Part shown: positions 1 through 6,937 of the stretch, piece by piece
Layout of the letters: the number at the start of each line of letters is the position of its first letter
Numbering within the stretch: the first letter of the stretch is position 1
Origin: Bacteroidales bacterium
Lineage (GTDB): Bacteria > Bacteroidota > Bacteroidia > Bacteroidales > UBA932
Reading direction: 5' to 3'
Assembly: GCA_024683255.1 (NCBI GenBank)
Contig: JAIKYL010000131.1
Span: 1-23,390, forward strand
Length of the DNA: 23,390 nucleotides
Position numbers and translations under genes: made by a program
The notes under the pieces: generated by a model
Seen by the model: the letters and a program-made list of their open reading frames with translations, nothing else
Database searches by the model: none
Told to the model about the DNA's origin: nothing

Positions 1-1
1 G

Positions 2-1126
2 CTGAAGCCCGGGAACCGCATCGCACTCATCGGCCCGAATGCCGACGACGCCCAGATGCAATGGGGCAACTATAATCCCATCCCCGAACAGACCATCACC
101 CTGGCCGATGCCCTCCGGGAGCGCGTTCCCGGGCTGGTGACCTTCCGCGGCTGCGGCATCGTGGGGACGGAATATATGCCCCAATCCAACCATCCGTTCG
201 CGCAGGCGATGGACATGACGGACGAGCAGCTGGAAGCCGTCGCCAAGCAGTACGCCGTGGGGGTTGCGGATGTCAAGAGGTACATAGACCGGGAAAAGCT
301 GATGCGTTCGAGTTTCTTGCCGCAGTGGGACAAGGACGCGGTTCTGAAGCAGCTGGAAGGGATTGACATTGTGATTTTTGCCGGCGGTATTTCGCCGCGT
401 TTCGAGGGCGAGGAAATGCCTGTGGAACTGCCCGGATTCAAGGGCGGGGACCGGACGGACATCGAACTCCCGCAGGTGCAGCGCCTCTTCCTCAAGGCCC
501 TGCACGACGCCGGGAAGAAGGTGGTCCTGGTGAACTTCTCCGGCTGCGCCATCGGCCTGGAAGCGGAGACGGAAAGCTGCGACGCCATCCTCCAGGCCTG
601 GTATCCCGGCGAGGAGGGCGGAGCCGCCATTGCCGATGTCCTCTTTGGCGACGTGGCTCCGTCCGGCAAGCTTCCGGTCACCTTCTACCGCCATGTGGAC
701 CAGCTTCCCGACTTCGAGGATTACAGCATGAAAGGCCGTACGTACCGCTATTTCACCGGCAGTCCGCTCTTCGCCTTCGGCCATGGCCTCAGCTATACCA
801 CCTTCCAATACGGCAAGGCCCGGGTAAGGGGAAACAGCATCGAGATCCCCGTCAGGAATACCGGGAACCGGGATGCCGATGAAGTGGTCCAGCTCTATGT
901 GCGCCGCCCCTCCGATGCGGAGGGCCCGCTCAAGAGCCTCCGCGCTTTCCGCCGGGTAACGGTCCCCTCCGGAAAAACTGTGAAGGTGTATCTCCCGCTG
1001 ACGGAAGAGACCTTCCTGGGCTGGAGCGAAGCGGCACAGGATATGGTTCCCCTTTCCGGCAAATGGGAGCTTCTGTACGGTGGAAGTTCCGATGTTTTAC
1101 AAAGTATCTCCTACAACAGAAAATAA
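2..1126 (+). CDS. Glycoside hydrolase family 3, C-terminal part (5' end outside window)
   Basis: This is the last 374 codons of a GH3 enzyme; the reading frame is open from base 2 and stops at TAA 1124-1126. The fragment opens with the IALIGPNADD segment typical of the second (alpha/beta sandwich) GH3 domain. It continues with SPRFEGEEM near fragment residues 131-139, a Glu-rich loop that probably carries the acid/base, then GGDRTDIELP and PSGKLPVTFY. It ends in a fibronectin-III-like domain (about residues 275-355, VVQLYVRRP and LKSLRAFRRV). The type resembles beta-xylosidase/beta-glucosidase (BXL-like) GH3 enzymes, usually about 850 residues and exported. The nucleophile domain and any signal peptide lie outside the window, so substrate cannot be judged. 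No plus-strand gene follows before the minus-strand deoR-type gene, so this is the end of a preceding operon. Confidence 0.9.
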   Translation: MKPGNRIALIGPNADDAQMQWGNYNPIPEQTITLADALRERVPGLVTFRGCGIVGTEYMPQSNHPFAQAMDMTDEQLEAVAKQYAVGVADVKRYIDREKLMRSSFLPQWDKDAVLKQLEGIDIVIFAGGISPRFEGEEMPVELPGFKGGDRTDIELPQVQRLFLKALHDAGKKVVLVNFSGCAIGLEAETESCDAILQAWYPGEEGGAAIADVLFGDVAPSGKLPVTFYRHVDQLPDFEDYSMKGRTYRYFTGSPLFAFGHGLSYTTFQYGKARVRGNSIEIPVRNTGNRDADEVVQLYVRRPSDAEGPLKSLRAFRRVTVPSGKTVKVYLPLTEETFLGWSEAAQDMVPLSGKWELLYGGSSDVLQSISYNRK

Positions 1127-1140
1127 ATTTTGCAAAATTT

Positions 1141-1185
1141 CTTTCGATTTATTTTGTTTTTAACTTTCGTTTTCTTATCTTTGCA
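1141..1185 (+). promoter_or_regulatory. Promoter/operator module A (copy of the operon promoter)
   Basis: A Bacteroidetes-type promoter is visible: TTTG at 1153-1156, 19 bp spacing, then TATCTTTG at 1176-1183, predicting a start near 1189-1191. Two TTTCG elements at 1142 and 1165 (23 bp apart) sit over the promoter. The 45 bases match module B at 2138-2182 at 41 positions, including identical box spacing. No ordinary plus-strand gene lies downstream, only a hairpin at 1238-1266 and then the 3' end of the minus-strand regulator. Direct repeats over a promoter beside a DeoR-family gene suggest an operator, but binding is inferred. Confidence 0.65.
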
Positions 1186-1188
1186 GAG

Positions 1189-1275
1189 GTTATTTGTATA
1201 TAGCGAAAAATGTGGGTTAAAAATGGTTAGAATGTGGACGTCCGGCGCAGGGATTGCGCCGGACGTTTGCTTTAT
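1189..1275 (+). ncRNA. Candidate small RNA between promoter A and a hairpin terminator
   Basis: Promoter module A points to this stretch, which ends in a perfect 12-bp GC-rich hairpin followed by a broken T-run. The predicted transcript is about 75-90 nt. Its only ORF is a six-codon one (ATG 1210) without a clear ribosome site. It matches no RNA family I can recognise. It could be a regulatory RNA co-controlled with the operon, or merely a by-product of a duplicated promoter. Low confidence without RNA data. Confidence 0.3.
1238..1266 (+). terminator. Strong GC hairpin, probable terminator between converging units
   Basis: Left arm ACGTCCGGCGCA (1238-1249), loop GGGAT (1250-1254) and right arm TGCGCCGGACGT (1255-1266) pair perfectly over 12 bp. 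On the plus strand it is followed by TTTGCTTTATAT, a broken T-run; on the minus strand no T-run follows directly. It can end the candidate small RNA and read-through from the upstream GH3 gene, and may also slow transcription out of the minus-strand regulator gene. Confidence 0.65.
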
Positions 1276-1288
1276 ATAATATAAGGTA

Positions 1289-2047
1289 TTACAGTACTTC
1301 CACTTTCAGCTCCCGGATGCTTTCTGTCTGGGCGGGCGTGATCTGGCTGTCGGTGATGAGCGTATCAATGAGGGAAAGGCGGCCCAGGGAAGCGAAGGAA
1401 CTGACCCCGATCTTGGAGGAATCGGCCAGCAGATAGACTTTGTCGGCAGCCCGGACCATGGCCGATTTTACGACCAGGTCGCTCAGGGAAGGGTAGGTGA
1501 GCTGCATGTCCGCCGAGATGCCGGCGGTGGCCAGGAAACATTTGTTCACGTGGATTCCCTTGAAGGTGACGGCAGCCATGTCTCCGGTCAGGGACAGGGT
1601 AGGGGCCTTGAATTCGCCGCCCGAAACAATGAGGTTGACGCCCGGGTTTCCGCCCAGAATGAGGGCGATGTTGAGGGCATTGGTAATGACATTCAGGTTT
1701 TTGAAACCCGTCATCAGTTTCGCCAGTTCCGTGGTGGTGGTGCCGGAGTCCAGGATGATGCTGTCCCCTTCCTGGATCAGGGAAACCGCTTTCCGGGCCA
1801 CTTCCTTCTTTTCTTCCGATCTGACGGATTCATTGATGAGCGTGCCCGTAGTGGCAAAGTTTCCCACGTCTTTCAGGAAGGCTCCGCCGTATTCCCGTTG
1901 GACATATCCCATCTCTTCCAGAGACTCCAGATCCTGCCGGATGGTTACTTCCGAAACTTTGAAGATTTTTGAAAGCTTTTGCACTTTGGCGTGTCCGTCT
2001 TCACGGATCAGGTTCAGGATTTCCTGCCTGCGTTGGTTCAGTGGCAT
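1289..2047 (-). CDS. DeoR/GlpR-family transcriptional regulator
   Basis: A 252-residue protein of normal length for DeoR-family repressors. The N-terminus carries a winged helix-turn-helix with the family signature: VQKLSKIFKVSEVTIRQDL (residues 22-40), then LESLEEMGYVQREYGGAF. The C-terminal part is the DeoR sensor domain, an isomerase-like fold that usually binds a phosphorylated sugar; its DSGTTTTELA loop is at residues 100-109, followed by NVITNALNIA and LLADSSKIG. The gene is divergent from the sugar-catabolic operon, with 166 bp between start codons. That gap holds a minus-strand TATCTTTG box (2072-2079) and several TTTCG elements. The likely role is repression of the operon and of itself until a phosphorylated pathway intermediate appears. 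The ATG at 2047 is chosen because it gives the family-typical MPLNQRRQEIL start. Confidence 0.93.
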   Translation of the reverse strand: MPLNQRRQEILNLIREDGHAKVQKLSKIFKVSEVTIRQDLESLEEMGYVQREYGGAFLKDVGNFATTGTLINESVRSEEKKEVARKAVSLIQEGDSIILDSGTTTTELAKLMTGFKNLNVITNALNIALILGGNPGVNLIVSGGEFKAPTLSLTGDMAAVTFKGIHVNKCFLATAGISADMQLTYPSLSDLVVKSAMVRAADKVYLLADSSKIGVSSFASLGRLSLIDTLITDSQITPAQTESIRELKVEVL

Positions 2048-2071
2048 ATGGTTTTGGCTTTAAGTTGTTTG

Positions 2072-2079
2072 CAAAGATA
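2072..2079 (-). promoter_or_regulatory. -7 box for the DeoR-family gene
   Basis: On the minus strand the bases read TATCTTTG, a full match to the Bacteroidetes TAnnTTTG -7 element, about 25 bp upstream of the regulator start codon. A clear TTTG -33 element at the right distance is not seen, so the call rests on the -7 box and its position. Confidence 0.55.
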
Positions 2080-2137
2080 CGCATTTTGCTGAGGAAAACG
2101 GCCATTTTTCGGAAAATTTTGTTTTTCGTCCAAAAAA

Positions 2138-2182
2138 CTTTCGATTTCTTTTGTTTTTAATTTTCGATTTCTTATATTTGCA
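2138..2182 (+). promoter_or_regulatory. Promoter/operator module B of the catabolic operon
   Basis: TTTG at 2150-2153, a 19-bp spacer and TATATTTG at 2173-2180 form a good Bacteroidetes promoter, with a predicted start near 2187 and a leader of about 27 bases. Two direct repeats, TTTCGATTTCTT at 2139-2150 and 2162-2173, lie 23 bp apart and overlap both boxes, so a bound protein would block RNA polymerase. Further TTTCG elements occur at 2107 and 2124. The neighbouring DeoR-family protein is the obvious candidate binder. Confidence 0.7.
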
Positions 2183-2213
2183 AAAGAAAACGAATAACAC
2201 TAAAAAGGAAAAT

Positions 2214-3050
2214 ATGGATATCCCGCAACTAAAACTCATTTCAGAAAGAAGCAGGAGAAGGTTGATCGAGGTCATTTACCAGGCCCGCGCCGGTCATACC
2301 GGTGGTGACCTTTCCTGCCTGAATGTCCTTACGGCCCTTTATTTCCATACTTTAAATATCAATAAGGGCAAGTTGACCGATCCGGACAGGGACCGTTTCA
2401 TTCTCAGCAAAGGCCACTGCGTGGAGGCCCTTTTCGTCACGCTGGAGGCCAAAGGCATCCTGGAAAAGGCCGTTTTGGACACGCTGGGCCAGTTTGCTTC
2501 CCCCCTGGCTGGCCATCCTACGGTGAACGTCCCGGGCATTGAAGTGAATTCCGGCGCCCTGGGACATGGCCTCTCCATCGGAGCAGGCATGGCGATGGCC
2601 GCCAAAATGGATGGCAAGGATTACAAGACCTATGTACTGATGGGGGATGGCGAGCAAGGGGAAGGTTCCATTTACGAAGCCGCCATGGCCGGCCGTCAGT
2701 ACAAGTTGGACAACCTGGTCGCCATCATCGACCGGAACCACCTGCAGATCAGCGGCAATACGGAGGATGTCATGGCCATAGACGACATCCGGACCAAATG
2801 GACGGCCTTCGGTTGGGAGGTGGTGGACATGGACGGGGACGACATGGAAGATATCGTCCGCGTCCTGGACGCCTTGGATTTCAAGGGCGGAAAACCGCAT
2901 CTGATCATTTCCAACACCACCAAGGGAAAAGGGGTTTCCTATATGGAGAATGTGGCCAAGTGGCACCACGGTGTCCCCACTGCGGAACAGTATGCCCAGG
3001 CCTTGGAAGAAATCGATACCCGAATCAACGAAATGGAGATTGCCTTATGA
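2214..3050 (+). CDS. Transketolase, N-terminal (ThDP-binding) subunit; possible apulose-4-phosphate transketolase subunit A
   Basis: This 278-residue protein is the pyrophosphate-binding half of a split transketolase. The ThDP motif is clear: GDGE at residues 144-147 and Asn175 in IIDRN, the usual spacing of about 30. HTGGDLSCLNVLTALYF, LSKGHCVEALFVTLEAKG and WHHGVPT are typical transketolase-N segments. The ATG at 2214 is preferred over an in-frame ATG at 2151, which lies between the promoter boxes; AAGGAA precedes it closely. Its stop overlaps the start of the C-terminal subunit (ATGA, 3047-3050), so the two are translationally coupled and should form one enzyme. Split transketolases are common in Bacteroidota and Firmicutes sugar operons. 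With an FGGY kinase and a fucose-type isomerase alongside, the best match is AptA of the D-apiose pathway, but a general pentose-phosphate role cannot be excluded from sequence. Confidence 0.9.
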   Translation: MDIPQLKLISERSRRRLIEVIYQARAGHTGGDLSCLNVLTALYFHTLNINKGKLTDPDRDRFILSKGHCVEALFVTLEAKGILEKAVLDTLGQFASPLAGHPTVNVPGIEVNSGALGHGLSIGAGMAMAAKMDGKDYKTYVLMGDGEQGEGSIYEAAMAGRQYKLDNLVAIIDRNHLQISGNTEDVMAIDDIRTKWTAFGWEVVDMDGDDMEDIVRVLDALDFKGGKPHLIISNTTKGKGVSYMENVAKWHHGVPTAEQYAQALEEIDTRINEMEIAL

Positions 3051-4006
3051 ACGCCTGCAGAAAAGTTTTTACCGAGACCCTTCTTGCGCTTGCGCGCGAA
3101 GATAAGGATATCGTAGCCGTTACCACCGATGCCCGCGGCTCTGTCACGCTGGGTGATTTTGCCAAGGAGCTTCCCGCCCAGTTTGTGGAGTGCGGCATTG
3201 CCGAACAGGATGCCGTCGGGATCTCCGCCGGCCTCTCCCATAGCGGAAAGAAGGTATTCTGCTGCGGCCCCGCCTGTTTCTATGTGGCCCGCAGCCTGGA
3301 GCAGGTGAAAGTGGATATGGCCTATAGCGGGAATCCCGTGAAGATTCTGGGGGTGAGCGGCGGCGTGGCCTACGGGGCCCTCGGCGCCACCCACCACAGT
3401 CTGCACGATATAGCCGTGCTCCGGACTTTCCCGGGCATGAACGTGGTCCTTCCGAGCGACGGCCGCTTCACGGCCAAGCTGGTGAAGTTCCTGGTGGATT
3501 TCCCGGAACCGGTGTATGTCCGCGTTGGCCGCGCTGCCGTTCCGGATGTGTATGAGAACGATGATTTCAACTTTGAAATCGGGAAGGCCAATACTCTTCT
3601 GGAAGGCCGTGACCTCACCATTATCGGAACGGGTGAAACCGTATGGCATGCCCTGGAGGCCGGCAGGCGGCTGAAAGAAAAGGGAGTGAACGCCCGGGTA
3701 CTGGACCTTTCCTGGATCAAGCCCTTCGACCGGGAAGCGGTTTTGAAAGCCGCCCGGGAGACCGGCCGTATCATTACCGTAGAGGAGCACAGCCGTTTCG
3801 GCGGCCTGGGCGCCCTGGTGACGGAAGCCATTTCCGAGCATCCCGTCCCGGTCCGCATCCTGGGTATCCCGGACGAGAATGCCATCCACGGCAGCAATGC
3901 GGAAATCTTCCATTACTATGGGATTGATGCCGACGGCATTGTAAAGGCTGCCACCGAGTTTGCAGGGCATCCTGCCAAGATGTTCGACGCCGTAGCACAA
4001 AAATAA
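3047..4006 (+). CDS. Transketolase, C-terminal subunit; possible apulose-4-phosphate transketolase subunit B
   Basis: This 319-residue protein contains the pyrimidine-binding and C-terminal domains of transketolase. FVECGIAEQDAVGISAGLS holds the conserved Glu (residue 53) that activates the ThDP aminopyrimidine. Further family segments are GGVAYGALGATHHSLHDIA, FPGMNVVLPSD and PVYVRVGR, and the final domain has VEEHSRFGGLGALVTEAIS. The start is the ATG at 3047, which overlaps the stop of the N-terminal subunit by four bases; a longer upstream reading would run through the preceding gene in another frame. Together the two proteins transfer a two-carbon ketol unit between phosphorylated sugars. 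In the known apiose route, apulose-4-phosphate is split to dihydroxyacetone phosphate and the glycolaldehyde unit passes to glyceraldehyde-3-phosphate, giving xylulose-5-phosphate. That assignment is inferred from gene context. Confidence 0.9.
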   Translation: MNACRKVFTETLLALAREDKDIVAVTTDARGSVTLGDFAKELPAQFVECGIAEQDAVGISAGLSHSGKKVFCCGPACFYVARSLEQVKVDMAYSGNPVKILGVSGGVAYGALGATHHSLHDIAVLRTFPGMNVVLPSDGRFTAKLVKFLVDFPEPVYVRVGRAAVPDVYENDDFNFEIGKANTLLEGRDLTIIGTGETVWHALEAGRRLKEKGVNARVLDLSWIKPFDREAVLKAARETGRIITVEEHSRFGGLGALVTEAISEHPVPVRILGIPDENAIHGSNAEIFHYYGIDADGIVKAATEFAGHPAKMFDAVAQK

Positions 4007-4007
4007 T

Positions 4008-5474
4008 ATGGAATATATCATCTCAGTCGACCAGAGCACCCAGTCCACCAAGGCCCTCCTTTTCAAGGAAGACGGCACTGTGGTGGCATCGGCCTCCCGT
4101 TCCCATCAACAGATTTATCCCCGCGAGGGCTGGGTGGAACACGATCCCGAAGTGCTTTATCAGAATACCGTGGCCGTGATCCGGGAAGTGGCCGCGAAGG
4201 CCGATGGCCCCGTCTCCCTGTCCCTCACGAACCAGCGGGAGACCGTGGTGGTGTGGAACCGCCTGAGCGGAAAACCCGTCTGCAACGCCGTGGTATGGCA
4301 GTGCATGCGGGGGAAAGACATCTGCGATGCACTCAAGGCTTCCGGCCACAGCGCCCTGGTCAAAGCGCGCACCGGCCTGTTGATAGACCCTTACTTCTCC
4401 GGCAGCGGGGTAAAATGGATTCTGGACAACGTGGACGGCGCCCGTGAAGCCGCCGAAAGGGGAGAACTCCTGATGGGAACGGTGGAGTGCTGGCTCATCT
4501 GGCGCCTCACCGGCGGAAAGGTCCATGCCACGGACTACACCAACGCTTCCCGCACCCTGCTTTTCAACATCCATACCCTGGACTGGGACCGGGACATGCT
4601 GGATCTTTTCACCATTCCCGCCTCCATGCTGCCGGAAGCGCGTCCCTCGGACGCCCGCTTCGGCGAAACCACCGTGGAAGGCCTTTTCCCGGTGCCCGTC
4701 CCCATTGCCGGCGTGCTGGGAGACAGCCACGGCGCCCTGGTGGGCCAGATGTGCTTCACGGAAGGATTGGGCAAAGCCACCTACGGAACCGGTTCTTCCG
4801 TGATGGTGAATATCGGCGAAAAGTTTGCCGATGCACCGGAAGGCCTGGTGACATCCGTGGGCTTCGCCGCCCTGGGAAAGGTCTTTTATGCCTTCGAGGG
4901 CAATATTCACTGCACCGGGGCCACCATCACCTGGCTCAAGGACCAGCTGGGGCTCATTTCCAGTCCCGGCGAGATTGAGGCCGTCGCCACCTCCGTTCCG
5001 GACAACGGCGGGGTGTATTTTGTCCCGGCTTTCGCCGGCCTCGGCGCCCCCTGGTGGCATCCGCAGGTGCGGGCCCAGATTTCCGGCATGACGCTGGGCT
5101 CTTCCCGCGCCCATCTCTGCCGGGCCGCCCTGGAGAGCATCGGCTACCAGGTGGCCGACCTGGTGAATGCCATGACCCGGACCGCCGGCATCGCCCTTCA
5201 GGAGATCCGCGTGGACGGCGGCCCCACCAAAAACGCCTTCCTGATGCAGTTCCAGAGCGATTTGCTGCAGGTGCCCGTCGTGCGCAGCGAGGTGGAGGAC
5301 GCCTCGGCCTTCGGCGCCTTCGTGATGAATGGCTTCGCCCTGGGACGCTGGCACAGCTTCCAGGAGGCCCTGTCCGTGTGGAACGGCGAGAAGCCGGTGC
5401 TCCCGCAGCCCTACCAGACGGTCTCTGCGGCCTATGAAGGCTGGCAGAACGCTGTAAACCAACTGATTAAATAA
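4008..5474 (+). CDS. FGGY-family carbohydrate kinase (possible D-apulose kinase)
   Basis: A 488-residue FGGY kinase with both halves of the ASKHA fold. The N-terminal phosphate loop is DQSTQSTKALLF (from residue 8), the second phosphate loop is YGTGSSVMVNIG, the likely catalytic base is Asp239 in GVLGDSHGALVG, and the C-terminal adenosine region is VDGGPTKNAFLMQFQSDLL with DASAFGAF. GLGAPWWHPQVRAQISGMT resembles the glycerol kinase branch more than xylulokinase. It would use ATP to phosphorylate a ketose or polyol in the cytoplasm. Only one base separates it from the transketolase stop, so it is in the same operon. The isomerase and transketolase neighbours fit phosphorylation of an isomerised pentose such as D-apulose. 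Glycerol, erythritol or another ketopentose are alternatives, since FGGY specificity is hard to read from sequence. Confidence 0.9.
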   Translation: MEYIISVDQSTQSTKALLFKEDGTVVASASRSHQQIYPREGWVEHDPEVLYQNTVAVIREVAAKADGPVSLSLTNQRETVVVWNRLSGKPVCNAVVWQCMRGKDICDALKASGHSALVKARTGLLIDPYFSGSGVKWILDNVDGAREAAERGELLMGTVECWLIWRLTGGKVHATDYTNASRTLLFNIHTLDWDRDMLDLFTIPASMLPEARPSDARFGETTVEGLFPVPVPIAGVLGDSHGALVGQMCFTEGLGKATYGTGSSVMVNIGEKFADAPEGLVTSVGFAALGKVFYAFEGNIHCTGATITWLKDQLGLISSPGEIEAVATSVPDNGGVYFVPAFAGLGAPWWHPQVRAQISGMTLGSSRAHLCRAALESIGYQVADLVNAMTRTAGIALQEIRVDGGPTKNAFLMQFQSDLLQVPVVRSEVEDASAFGAFVMNGFALGRWHSFQEALSVWNGEKPVLPQPYQTVSAAYEGWQNAVNQLIK

Positions 5475-5493
5475 CATTTAAAACACATAGCTT

Positions 5494-6924
5494 ATGTACA
5501 AAAACGGTAAAAAAATGTGCTTCGGTGTCATCATCGGCACGCGCGCTTATTTCAATCCGGACCTCGCCATCGATGTCCGCAAGGAACTTCTCCGCGTCCT
5601 GGACGAATGCGGGTATGAGTATGTGATCCTTCCCGAGGATGCAACCCCCACCGGCAGTTCTTCCATCGAAACCCGCGAAGACGGCCTCAAGGTGGCTGCC
5701 CAATTCCGTGCCCACCGCGACGACATCGACGGTATCATCGTTGCCCTGCCGAACTTCGGCTTCGAGATTGGCATCATCAATGCCATCAACGAGGCCAACC
5801 TGGGCGTTCCCGTCCTGGTGCAGGCTTATGACGACTACAATGACAAAGTAGACCTGGACAGCCGCCGGGATGCTTTCTGCGGCAAGATTTCCGTCTGCAA
5901 CAATCTTTATCAGTATGGTATTCCGTTCTCCGACACCACCTACCACACCTACGACATCTACGACCCGCTGGTGAAGGCCGATATCATCAAGTTCGCCGGC
6001 ATCTGCCGCGTGGTGAACGGCCTGCGCCACTGCCGCATCGGCCAGATCGGCACCCGTCCGCTGGGCTTCAACACCTGCCGCGCCAGCGAGAAGCTTCTCC
6101 AGAAGTACGGCATCACCGTGGTTCCCGCCGACTTGTCCGAGATTCTGTTTGCCGCCGAGAAGATTTCCGAGGACGATCCCGAGTACATCGCCAAGAACAA
6201 GAGCATCCACGAGTATGCCCATGTTCCCGCCAACTACGAGGATAAGATGCCCCTGGTGACCAAGTTCGGCGTGGCGGTGGACCGCTGGACCAAAGCCAAC
6301 GAGTGCGACGCCCTGGCCATCCAGTGCTGGGATTCCCTGGAGATCAACTTTGGATGCGCCCCTTGCGTAATTATGTCCATGCTCTCCGACTCGCTCATCC
6401 CCAGCGCCTGCGAGACCGATATCGCCGGTGCCGTCTCCATGTACGCCCTGACGCTGGCCTCCGGCGAGGCGTCGGCCCTGATGGACTGGAACAACAACTT
6501 CGCCCAGGAGAGGGAGAAGTGCGTTTGCACCCACTGCGGTAACTATGCCTGCGGCTTCGTGGGTAATAAGGACCTCAAGCTCACCCCGCTGGGCGTGCTG
6601 GGCCGCACCCTTGGAAAGGTTAAGACCTTCGGTGCCGTGAGCGCCAAGGTTTCCGAGGGCGATTTCACCTTCTTCCGCATCTCCACCGACGACCCGAAGG
6701 GCTGCATCAAGGCCTATCTGGGCGAGGGCGAGATCACCAGCGATCCGTACGGCATGGACGGCTGCATCGCCGTGACCAAGGTTCCGAACCTCCAGAAGCT
6801 CATGAAGCACGTTTGCCGCAACGGTTTTGAACACCATGTGGCCGCCTGCCGCACCCATGTGGCCGACATCCTCCAGGATGCCATCGAGAACTATCTGGGC
6901 TGGGATCTGTATGTTCATGAATAA
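5494..6924 (+). CDS. L-fucose/L-arabinose isomerase-family sugar isomerase (possible D-apiose isomerase)
   Basis: A 476-residue protein of the fucose/arabinose isomerase fold (COG2407-like), which interconverts aldoses and ketoses with a divalent metal. The N-terminal Rossmann-like region has VIIGTRAYFNPDLA and IIVALPNFGFEIG. In the catalytic domain Glu307 (in ACETDIAGA) and Asp331 (in LMDWNNNFA) are 24 residues apart, the spacing of metal ligands Glu337 and Asp361 in E. coli FucI. His447 or His448 in FEHHVAACRTH is the likely third ligand. The 476-residue length is shorter than E. coli FucI (about 590). Cysteines are frequent (VCTHCGNYACGF). It lies 19 bp behind the kinase and 13 bp before the transporter, so its product should feed the kinase. 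D-apiose to D-apulose is the favoured reaction from context; L-fucose, D-arabinose or another aldose are possible. Confidence 0.88.
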   Translation: MYKNGKKMCFGVIIGTRAYFNPDLAIDVRKELLRVLDECGYEYVILPEDATPTGSSSIETREDGLKVAAQFRAHRDDIDGIIVALPNFGFEIGIINAINEANLGVPVLVQAYDDYNDKVDLDSRRDAFCGKISVCNNLYQYGIPFSDTTYHTYDIYDPLVKADIIKFAGICRVVNGLRHCRIGQIGTRPLGFNTCRASEKLLQKYGITVVPADLSEILFAAEKISEDDPEYIAKNKSIHEYAHVPANYEDKMPLVTKFGVAVDRWTKANECDALAIQCWDSLEINFGCAPCVIMSMLSDSLIPSACETDIAGAVSMYALTLASGEASALMDWNNNFAQEREKCVCTHCGNYACGFVGNKDLKLTPLGVLGRTLGKVKTFGAVSAKVSEGDFTFFRISTDDPKGCIKAYLGEGEITSDPYGMDGCIAVTKVPNLQKLMKHVCRNGFEHHVAACRTHVADILQDAIENYLGWDLYVHE

Positions 6925-6937
6925 TCGATAGAACGCT

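Noticed and set aside
1210..1230. Six-codon ORF (MWVKNG) in the candidate small RNA, considered as a leader peptide
   Set aside because: No ribosome site precedes it, no regulated plus-strand gene follows, and an ORF this short is expected by chance.
1497..2063. Plus-strand frames opposite the DeoR-family gene
   Set aside because: The minus-strand protein has a complete helix-turn-helix and sensor domain; the plus-strand products show no family features and start within it.
2151..2213. Earlier ATG for the transketolase N-terminal subunit
   Set aside because: It would begin between the -33 and -7 boxes, and the added 21 residues are Phe/Lys/Asn-rich and unlike the family; the ATG at 2214 follows an AAGGAA site.
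4023..5477. A 484-codon minus-strand frame opposite the FGGY kinase
   Set aside because: Shadow of the kinase; the plus strand has all kinase motifs and operon spacing, while the minus-strand product has none.
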